DNA of 5,043 nucleotides from Anaerolineae bacterium. GTDB taxonomy: Bacteria > Chloroflexota > Anaerolineae > JAADDB01. This document shows, piece by piece, positions 1-4,683 of this stretch; the stretch's first letter is position 1; each line of letters opens with the position of its first letter. The notes under the pieces are model-generated. The model did no database searches. It was not told where the DNA came from and was given only the letters and a program-made list of their open reading frames with translations. A program made the position numbers and the translations under genes. The stretch covers positions 1-5,043 of the forward strand of contig WFQT01000490.1 in NCBI GenBank assembly GCA_015486895.1. The letters run 5' to 3'.

Positions 1-1026
1 AGCGATGGGCTCGTCCTGCCGGTTGCCGCTGGTCATCACTAGGGGGCGGCCGGCATCCCGTAGCAAAATGTGGTGCAGCGGCGTGTACGGCACCATGACG
101 CCCAAAGTGCGCTGCCCCGGAGCCATGTTCGGCGCAATTCCATTGTCCTGCCGGGGTTTGAGCAGCAGGATGGGCGTGGCCGGAGAAGTGAGCAATGCCT
201 CTTCATCTGGCGAAAGCTCGCAGCAAGTGCGCACTGCTTCTACATCCTGCATCATTATCGCTAAGGGCTTGTGCGGGCGAGTCTTGCGCTCCCGCAGGCG
301 GGTTACCGTATCGACATTAGTGGCATCACAGGCCAGGTGGAAGCCGCCCAATCCCTTGATGGCAAGGATTGCCCCTTCCCGCAACAGCGCCGCCGCCCGT
401 GCGATGTCATCCTCGGCGTTCTGCGGCACTTTGGAGCTCCACTCCGGCTTCATTTCCAGCCATACCTCCGGGCCGCATTTTGGGCAGGCGTTGGGCTGAG
501 CATGAAACCGGCGGTTCATGGGATCCTCGTACTCCTCCCGACAATCATCGCACATGGGGAAGATCGCCATGGTGGTGTTGGGACGGTCGTAGGGGAGGGA
601 TTTGATGATGCTGAACCGCGGGCCGCAGTTGGTACAGTTGATGAACGGATACCGGTACCGCCGGTCGTTGGGGTCGAAAAGCTCCCGCAGGCAGTCTTTG
701 CAGGTGGCAACGTCCGGCGAGACCAAAGTGAAGCCGCTTTCGTCTTGACTCCGGACGATGATGAAATCTGCCGGCAAGTCGTGGCCATTCGGCGGCAGTG
801 GTTTGCATTCCAAACCGACTATGCGTGCCAGCGGCGGTGCCTCTGAGGTCAACGCCTCGACAAAAGCGTCAACAGCGTCCGGTTCCCCCAGAGCATGGAT
901 GTCAACGCCTTTGCTGCTGTTGCGTACCCACCCCCGCAGACTATACCGCTTCGCCAGCCGATAAACGAAAGGCCGGAACCCAACTCCCTGCACAATGCCG
1001 TTTATGTGGATATGCTTGGAAATCAT
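1..1026 (-). CDS. hypF: Carbamoyltransferase HypF, N-terminal 342 residues (3' end cut by window edge)
   Basis: HypF transfers a carbamoyl group from carbamoyl phosphate towards the C-terminal cysteine of HypE, the first step in making the cyanide ligands of the NiFe site. It acts in the cytoplasm. The reading frame is open from ATG at 1026 to base 1 with no stop, giving 342 residues of a family usually about 750-780 long. An acylphosphatase domain comes first, with GIVQGVGFRPF at residues 10-20 (catalytic-type Arg18) and Asn36 in WVRNS. Two zinc fingers of the form CX2C-X18-CX2C follow: Cys109/112/131/134 and Cys159/162/181/184. The YrdC-like domain starts near residue 203, with KTRPHKPLAIM at 248-258 and SGN at 333-335. 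The C-terminal Kae1-like domain lies outside the window. The start overlaps the hypB stop in an ATGA arrangement, implying translational coupling. Base composition is clearly more G+C rich than in the upstream genes. Confidence 0.97.
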   Translation of the reverse strand, partial: MISKHIHINGIVQGVGFRPFVYRLAKRYSLRGWVRNSSKGVDIHALGEPDAVDAFVEALTSEAPPLARIVGLECKPLPPNGHDLPADFIIVRSQDESGFTLVSPDVATCKDCLRELFDPNDRRYRYPFINCTNCGPRFSIIKSLPYDRPNTTMAIFPMCDDCREEYEDPMNRRFHAQPNACPKCGPEVWLEMKPEWSSKVPQNAEDDIARAAALLREGAILAIKGLGGFHLACDATNVDTVTRLRERKTRPHKPLAIMMQDVEAVRTCCELSPDEEALLTSPATPILLLKPRQDNGIAPNMAPGQRTLGVMVPYTPLHHILLRDAGRPLVMTSGNRQDEPIA

Positions 1027-1694
1027 GCTCTCTCAAGATATACGTCGATCTGATTGCGGAGCCAGTCAATGTATGCTTCAAAGCCATCTCCTGTCTTCGC
1101 AGAGATCTGGAAAAACGCCAAGCCAGGGTTGAGCACCTCTACGCCCTTCCGGAAGTATTCCACATCAAAATCCAAATAAGGCAACAGGTCGATCTTGTTC
1201 AGCAATGTAGCTTTTACCCCCCGGTACATCTTAGGGTACTTGTACGGCTTGTCGTCTCCCTCCGGTACGCTGGCGATGAGAACGTCTAAGTGGGAGCCAA
1301 GTTTGAAGCTGGCGGGGCAGATCAGGTTGCCCACGTTTTCGATGATGAGCAAGTCAACTTCGCTCAGTTCTATCTTAGGCAGTGCACCGGAGAGCATGAC
1401 TGCATCCAGATGACAGGTACCACCGGTGTTAATCTGTACTGCCGGAATGCCGATAGCTGCCATCCTGTCGGCGTCAATGGTGGTTGCAACGTCTCCATCC
1501 ACGCCGGCCATCCGGTAACGACTATTTAAGTACTGGACGGTGCGCAGGATGACACTCGTTTTCCCTGCGCCGGGCGATGCCATAAAGTTAATGGCAAAGG
1601 TCTTAGTGGAATCAAAAAGCTCTTGATTGGCCTGAGCTATTCGGTCATTAGCATCTAAAATATTCTCAACGACAGATATCGTTCTTGTACCCAT
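1023..1694 (-). CDS. hypB: Hydrogenase nickel incorporation GTPase HypB
   Basis: HypB is the GTPase that works with HypA to deliver nickel to the hydrogenase large subunit. The 223-residue protein shows a P-loop SPGAGKTS at residues 40-47, a D-G-D switch motif at 66-68, an ENVGNLICP segment at 119-127, NKID at 166-169 for guanine recognition, and SAK at 198-200. Cys94, His95 and Cys126 match the metal-binding residues of the G domain at the dimer interface. The N-terminus is short: it has neither the CXXCGC high-affinity nickel motif of the E. coli protein nor a histidine-rich nickel-storage stretch, so it is the minimal HypB form. The ATG at 1694 is preceded by AGAGGTGA at good Shine-Dalgarno spacing. 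The gene follows hypA after 65 bases and overlaps hypF by 4 bases. Confidence 0.97.
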   Translation of the reverse strand: MGTRTISVVENILDANDRIAQANQELFDSTKTFAINFMASPGAGKTSVILRTVQYLNSRYRMAGVDGDVATTIDADRMAAIGIPAVQINTGGTCHLDAVMLSGALPKIELSEVDLLIIENVGNLICPASFKLGSHLDVLIASVPEGDDKPYKYPKMYRGVKATLLNKIDLLPYLDFDVEYFRKGVEVLNPGLAFFQISAKTGDGFEAYIDWLRNQIDVYLERA

Positions 1695-1722
1695 AACTCA
1701 CCTCTGCTCTCTCGCATTACAC

Positions 1723-1757
1723 GTGATATATCACCACATTATTCTATCATGTGGTGA
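1723..1757. promoter_or_regulatory. Two overlapping palindromes in the hypA-hypB gap
   Basis: A perfect 12-base palindrome GTGATATATCAC lies at 1723-1734. It shares its last four bases with a perfect inverted repeat, TCACCACAT at 1731-1739 and ATGTGGTGA at 1749-1757, separated by 9 bases. Together they fill most of the 65-base gap, ending about 28 bases upstream of the hypB start. In the transcript the larger pair could form a 9-base-pair hairpin, but no U-run follows, so it does not look like an intrinsic terminator. It could be an operator (the GGTGA/TCACC units recur), an RNA processing hairpin between hypA and hypB, or chance. The 12-base palindrome resembles CRP/FNR sites in its half-site letters, but the spacing is too short. 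Confidence 0.35.
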
Positions 1758-1759
1758 CC

Positions 1760-2101
1760 TTACTCTATCTCTATGCTCTCAAAATGCGCTTCGTCTCCCC
1801 CCACTATGGCAACATGAGTGCTACCACATTTTGGACATGCAAGGTGTTTGCCATCCAACTGATACTTGGTGCCACAATCCTTGCATTGAAACACCACAGG
1901 TAGACGTTTAAAATGTAGTTTTGCGCCTTCGGCGATTGTTCCCTCACTGACTATGTCCCAGTAAAACTGAACGGACTCATCCACCATACTGGATAGATCC
2001 CCAATCACCAAGTTCACCCCCACAACACGCTTGGCTTTAGCTTGCTGGGCTTGTTCTACGGTGATCTTAAGTACGCTTTCAACAAAAGGTAACTCATGCA
2101 T
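1760..2101 (-). CDS. hypA: Hydrogenase nickel chaperone HypA
   Basis: HypA is the zinc-containing nickel chaperone that pairs with HypB to load nickel into the large subunit precursor. At 113 residues it has the usual family length. It begins Met-His-Glu, giving His2 and Glu3 of the N-terminal nickel site, and has the structural zinc site CX2C-X12-CX2C at Cys73, Cys76, Cys89 and Cys92. The ATG at 2101 is fixed by the need for His at position 2; a GGAG lies about 11 bases upstream, slightly far but usable. It sits 165 bases downstream of hycI and 65 bases upstream of hypB, all on one strand. The gap before it holds a repeat remnant, so whether it is transcribed from the hycI side or from its own promoter is not clear from the sequence. 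Confidence 0.97.
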   Translation of the reverse strand: MHELPFVESVLKITVEQAQQAKAKRVVGVNLVIGDLSSMVDESVQFYWDIVSEGTIAEGAKLHFKRLPVVFQCKDCGTKYQLDGKHLACPKCGSTHVAIVGGDEAHFESIEIE

Positions 2102-2131
2102 GTCAAATTTACTCCATAAACGGACAAAGGC

Positions 2132-2218
2132 TTTTGGGTTTTAGCCACATTAACACAGATTTCACAGACTTTTAGGGGGAGATCCAATCGGAATTCAGTG
2201 TAATCTGTGATCGGAATT
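2132..2218. repeat. Degenerate inverted repeat, likely remnant of a dispersed intergenic repeat
   Basis: Within the hycI-hypA gap, the arm at 2154-2168 (CACAGATTTCACAGA) is the near-perfect reverse complement of 2195-2209, with 13 of 15 bases matching and a 26-base centre. A 9-base direct repeat ATCGGAATT occurs at 2187-2195 and again at 2210-2218. The stretch beginning TTTTGGGTTTTAGCC at 2133, followed by the ACACAGATTTCACAGA arm, has the style of non-coding repeats I recall seeing scattered through intergenic regions of several anaerobic bacterial genomes. That recollection is not a database match. No transposase or clean target-site duplication is visible. Confidence 0.45.
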
Positions 2219-2232
2219 GCCATATTGAACTG

Positions 2233-2263
2233 CAAAATGGACTTCTGCCAGACTCCAGTCCAT
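2233..2263 (-). terminator. Possible weak hairpin terminator after hycI
   Basis: Three bases after the hycI stop, 7-base arms at 2257-2263 and 2237-2243 (ATGGACT / AGTCCAT on the transcript) can pair around a 13-base loop. Only a short T-run (4 T, partly in the stem) follows. The stem has just three G-C pairs, so it may be a partial terminator, a 3'-end stabilising hairpin, or chance. Confidence 0.2.
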
Positions 2264-2266
2264 AGA

Positions 2267-2752
2267 TTAAAGGGACCCCTGCGCAACTGCAGTAAGTATC
2301 ATCCCTACCACTGGCTGCACTGCTTTTTCAACCTCATCGCTCATGTCGTTAAAAAGTTCAGTGTTCGCAGGCTGGCATCCTATTAACAAATAAGTCGGGT
2401 CTATGTATGCTTTCAAGTACTCTACCAGCAGTTTTAGAGGGAGCCGGTGCACTGACTGAAGTGAACCAACTGTATCCTCTGGGTCGACAATGGCCACCTT
2501 GCCAGGACTACCCCCAAAATCTATTACATCTATAAAAATAACATGGGACGGATCTTCTGCAATAATCTTGTCGGTATACTTTTCAGGTACACTCTCACAG
2601 TCCAACACGACTACACTTGATTTCCCTTGCAGGAGTTCCTTTAATTTTCCTACTACAAGGGTGCCAAATGCGTCATCTCCCCTCGCAGGATTCCCTATCC
2701 CACAAATAACACATTTTCTACATTCTTTGAAAGAATCCCAGAGTTCCACCAA
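2267..2752 (-). CDS. hycI: Hydrogenase maturation endopeptidase HycI (peptidase family M52)
   Basis: HycI removes the C-terminal tail of the hydrogenase large subunit once nickel is in place, letting the active site close. The 161-residue protein has the family's N-terminal GIGNPARGDD at residues 18-27, the FIDVIDFGGSPG segment at 73-84, and HRLPL at 102-106. By alignment to E. coli HycI, nickel is bound by Asp27, Asp75 and His102, all present. The SPG and VDPED features point to the HycI branch used by group 4 hydrogenases, which agrees with the hycF and hycG genes upstream. No ATG fits: an in-frame stop lies at 2765-2767, and the possible starts are TTG at 2752 or GTG at 2749, with GAGGGA and AAGAG upstream. 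The TTG is one base after the stop of a tiny reading frame, so expression may depend on translational coupling. Confidence 0.93.
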   Translation of the reverse strand: MVELWDSFKECRKCVICGIGNPARGDDAFGTLVVGKLKELLQGKSSVVVLDCESVPEKYTDKIIAEDPSHVIFIDVIDFGGSPGKVAIVDPEDTVGSLQSVHRLPLKLLVEYLKAYIDPTYLLIGCQPANTELFNDMSDEVEKAVQPVVGMILTAVAQGSL

Positions 2753-2753
2753 T

Positions 2754-2828
2754 TTACTCTTCCCTCAGGTATTTTGCAAGTTCGTAATCATACAAGCTAA
2801 TCATCTGAGTAGTGTCTCCATTCAGCAT
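2754..2828 (-). CDS. Possible 24-residue small protein or leader peptide before hycI
   Basis: A short frame starts at ATG 2828 and ends at TAA 2754-2756, one base before the TTG start of hycI. The same frame is open further up, to 2882 (42 codons), with a CTG as the only other conceivable start. The peptide ends in YDYELAKYLREE, a charged helical-looking sequence with normal codons, and reads more like protein than like random sequence. No clear Shine-Dalgarno site precedes the ATG. The one-base junction with hycI mimics the one-base junction between the two small genes upstream. It lies after the terminator at 2908-2936. It may be a coupled leader peptide, a real microprotein, the surviving tail of a decayed gene, or a chance open frame. 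I do not recognise the sequence. Confidence 0.35.
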   Translation of the reverse strand: MLNGDTTQMISLYDYELAKYLREE

Positions 2829-2907
2829 CCAATTGCAAACGAGGTATGCTGAGGGCAGTAGATCTAAGCTATATTCGTTGGCTTATCGGCCGTGCCGTGC
2901 CAGCCAT

Positions 2908-2936
2908 AAAAAGGCGCCCCTGTCCCTCTGGGGCGC
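2908..2936 (-). terminator. Rho-independent terminator, minus strand
   Basis: On the minus strand GCGCCCC (2936-2930) and GGGGCGC (2920-2914) pair perfectly over 7 bases, six or more of them G-C, around a 9-base loop, followed by one C and five T (2912-2908). The plus strand has no T-run after the stem, so the signal is directional. It lies about 275 bases past the nucleotidyltransferase-like gene and about 155 bases before hycI. It therefore either ends the hyc transcript or acts as an attenuator controlling read-through into hycI-hypABF. Confidence 0.75.
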
Positions 2937-3211
2937 TTCCGCATAATAAATTAGGTTTTCCTCAGACTATCGGAGGGCGCGGTAGTTGAAGACTGCACCT
3001 ACCAGAATGCCGCATTACCTTCTGGCGACTGAAAGTAGCCTGCGAAGGCAGGCTTGGCAGCTTCCATGGACGCAATTCCAATTGGGATATTCTCCTCCCC
3101 ACAAATGTGGGGATAGCCATAAGCCATAAATTGTTCAAAAGAGTGCAGAAAGGTGAGGAATTGTCTATGATGCGACTTTCCCTTTCTTTCCTTCCCACAA
3201 TACACAGCGCC
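2937..3211 (-). other. Structured non-coding spacer with three hairpins before the terminator
   Basis: No convincing gene lies here. In transcript order there is a hairpin of CCCCACA/TGTGGGG (3112-3097, 7-base arms, 2-base centre), a hairpin of AGCCTGC/GCAGGCT (3054-3037, 4-base loop CTTC), and CCAGAA/TTCTGG (3025-3002, 12-base centre which itself contains a competing AATGC/GCATT pair). The terminator at 2936-2908 comes next. Two overlapping minus-strand frames of 68 and 78 codons cross the region, but neither looks like a known protein and both may be by-products of the structure. It could be a long 3' UTR, an attenuating leader of the hycI-hyp genes, a small RNA, or debris of a mobile element. 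I do not recognise a known riboswitch class. Confidence 0.35.
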
Positions 3212-3631
3212 TCAACTCTCTATTATCTCAATTGTTGTCAGGTACTGCACATAATGCATTGAAACCTCCGGATCGGTCATCTTGCTGAGGAGATTAGCGA
3301 AGTAGTTGCCTTTGTCATAGGCGATCTCATAAGCCCTCGCTATGTCAAGATAAACGGCATGAAAACTGTCGGCATCTTCCTTTATGTAAAGCTCGAAAGC
3401 TACCGGGCATCCGTACTTTCTCTCGATTGGCTCTTTAATGTCTTCGATGAAATCTGCTAGCCTGTTAAGCTTCACAAGGTCAGTGGGTTTCTCGATAATC
3501 ACGAACACATCAATTTCGTCAAGTATCCCCTTAAGATGGGCTCCGTAGAAAATCACGGAAAGGAGGTTATCGCCATAGTATTCCTTAAGGTGCCTGACTA
3601 AAGCAGTCTTCTCTTCTTGGCTGTTACACAT
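3212..3631 (-). CDS. Minimal nucleotidyltransferase-like protein with altered active site
   Basis: The 139-residue protein has the layout of small MNT/polymerase-beta-type nucleotidyltransferases: an N-terminal helix, a strand ending in FYGAHLKG (residues 28-35), a strand DEIDVFVII (38-46), a helix, and a third strand near VAFELYI (77-83). In active members the first strand ends in Gly-Ser and metal is held by an Asp-x-Asp pair plus a third Asp. Here Gly-Ser is Gly30-Ala31, the pair reads Glu39-Ile-Asp41, and the third position appears to be Glu80. Catalysis is therefore uncertain; it may be a binding or regulatory relative. The C-terminal 50 residues look helical. The ATG at 3631 has GAGG four bases upstream and follows the previous stop by one base. 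It sits in the place of hycH, between hycG and hycI, so a role linked to the hydrogenase is inferred from position only. Confidence 0.7.
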   Translation of the reverse strand: MCNSQEEKTALVRHLKEYYGDNLLSVIFYGAHLKGILDEIDVFVIIEKPTDLVKLNRLADFIEDIKEPIERKYGCPVAFELYIKEDADSFHAVYLDIARAYEIAYDKGNYFANLLSKMTDPEVSMHYVQYLTTIEIIES

Positions 3632-3632
3632 G

Positions 3633-3941
3633 TTACCTCAATCTCAGTATCTTGAGTTTCGCATCGCCCTCTAGCTCTTTAGCAGAGTTGAGAAGGAGCT
3701 CTTTATCCTTTTCCGGGAGCCGATCGATTGCAATAAGGGACAGATCAGGGAAAGTCAGGTCTATCTCGGTTTTTTCTGTTTCCAGGCTCTCCCTGATTAC
3801 CTCTACCGCTTCCTCGCTAAGCTCTCCAATTTCCTCCAATATAGCCATGTCACCTGCAAAGTGTCCTAGAGATTGGGACACATAGGGAGGGTTACGGTAC
3901 ATGAGTTTCAGTAAGCGCCACGTGCCTCTCTTCGTAGGCAT
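3633..3941 (-). CDS. Unrecognised 102-residue protein in the hyc operon
   Basis: I do not recognise this protein. It is soluble, rich in Glu, Leu and Lys, has no cysteine, no signal peptide and no membrane segment. It has a helical-looking middle (AILEEIGELSEEAVEVIRESL, approximately residues 33-53 in part) and a basic C-terminus. The ATG at 3941 has a perfect GGAGG seven bases upstream and gives a 50-base overlap with hycG. An internal ATG at 3902 would give 89 residues and an 11-base overlap but has no visible Shine-Dalgarno site. The first 13 residues of the longer form are basic and fall within hycG coding sequence, so the shorter form remains possible. The gene ends one base before the nucleotidyltransferase-like gene, implying tight co-expression. 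It does not resemble E. coli HycH, and it lacks the RX4-6H motif expected of a HEPN partner of a nucleotidyltransferase. Confidence 0.75.
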   Translation of the reverse strand: MPTKRGTWRLLKLMYRNPPYVSQSLGHFAGDMAILEEIGELSEEAVEVIRESLETEKTEIDLTFPDLSLIAIDRLPEKDKELLLNSAKELEGDAKLKILRLR

Positions 3942-4683
3942 CCTTTAGCCTCCAGTACTCGTTCTCTAAAAACTTCATCGAAAACTTCAGGCGGGAATCT
4001 TTCTCTTTAAGGAAGTAGCCTGTAACCAGGGCATGAAGTTTCTCTTTGGGATTTTCGGCCCTATTTGCTTTCCCCGCTATTTCCATGAAATCTTCCAGAA
4101 CCCTTTCCCTGTCAAAGTAGCCAATAACTTTCTTCAGGGACTCCCGCAAGCTCAGCCTGATACGTTCTTCTATGGGATATTGAAGGAGCTTGAATTCTGT
4201 CTCTTTGTCTGTGTAATGCTCTCCCTTCATTTTATTCTCTTTTACCCCTAGAAGTTGAGCTATTCCAAAGAGTATTGCCTCAGGACTCGGGGGACAGCCG
4301 GGGATATACATATCAACAGGCAATACCTCCTCAACGCCTCCGCTCCTCAATCTATCTCTCCCAAAGCGATCCTTGCTCCTATAGATCGGATACCCGTCAT
4401 AGAAGATGCCGCCGCTGCTGGCACATGTCCCGACTGCGATGACTATCCTTGGTTTAGGAGGCATAGCTTCGTAGACCTTTTTCACGGCATAGCGACATTG
4501 TCTGGTCATTGCACCGGTGACAAGCAAGGCATCGGCGTGCCGGGGGGTGCCAACGAGCTTGATACCAAAACGCTCTGGGTCATAGTATGGAGTGAGCATA
4601 TCCAGTACTTCAATATCACAGCCATTGCAGCTTCCACTGTCAACATGGAAGACCCAAACTGACTTAAGTGCTGGTTTTCCCAT
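3892..4683 (-). CDS. hycG: Group 4 [NiFe] hydrogenase small subunit, HycG/NuoB-like
   Basis: This subunit carries the [4Fe-4S] cluster next to the NiFe site in membrane-bound, complex-I-related hydrogenases; it passes electrons between the ferredoxin-like subunit and the large subunit on the cytoplasmic face. The cluster ligands are Cys19 and Cys22 (SCNGCDIE), Cys87 (GTCASSGG) and Cys130 (IPGCPPSP). The PRHADALLVTGA segment at 47-58 is typical of the NuoB fold. It has 263 residues: the core ends near residue 148, and a cysteine-free, charged C-terminal region of about 115 residues follows. E. coli HycG has a comparable tail (a conserved-looking IGYF/AGYR stretch), which favours a formate-hydrogenlyase (4a-like) type over short Ech/Mbh small subunits. 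The roughly 30-residue N-terminal extension of E. coli HycG is absent. The ATG at 4683 has GGGAGG upstream and overlaps the previous stop by one base (TAATG). Confidence 0.95.
   Translation of the reverse strand: MGKPALKSVWVFHVDSGSCNGCDIEVLDMLTPYYDPERFGIKLVGTPRHADALLVTGAMTRQCRYAVKKVYEAMPPKPRIVIAVGTCASSGGIFYDGYPIYRSKDRFGRDRLRSGGVEEVLPVDMYIPGCPPSPEAILFGIAQLLGVKENKMKGEHYTDKETEFKLLQYPIEERIRLSLRESLKKVIGYFDRERVLEDFMEIAGKANRAENPKEKLHALVTGYFLKEKDSRLKFSMKFLENEYWRLKDAYEERHVALTETHVP

Noticed and set aside
5..846. Several long plus-strand open frames across the left end
   Set aside because: They lie antisense to hypF, whose full-length frame has all diagnostic motifs; the open antisense frames follow from its G+C-rich codons.
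1723..1734. FNR or CRP binding site
   Set aside because: The half-site letters are similar, but the palindrome is 12 bases long, two or more bases too short for the TTGAT-N4-ATCAA or TGTGA-N6-TCACA spacing.
2056..2286. 76-codon minus-strand frame overlapping the ends of hycI and hypA
   Set aside because: It runs through the repeat remnant and into hypA in another frame, has no recognisable domain, and both flanking genes are well supported.
2829..2907. Promoter for hycI between the terminator and the small frame
   Set aside because: A TATAGC-like element near 2870 exists on the minus strand, but no acceptable -35 at normal spacing could be found by eye.
2962..3205. Two overlapping minus-strand frames of 78 and 68 codons in the large spacer
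   Set aside because: They use different frames of the same hairpin-rich sequence, have no recognisable domain, and no strong start site; kept only as part of the spacer description.
3212..3941. Toxin-antitoxin (HEPN/MNT) pair
   Set aside because: The 102-residue partner lacks the HEPN RX4-6H motif, the nucleotidyltransferase motifs are altered, and both genes are embedded in a hydrogenase operon.
4033..4662. Plus-strand open frames opposite hycG
   Set aside because: They are antisense shadows of a gene with all four cluster-binding cysteines and good length agreement with its family.
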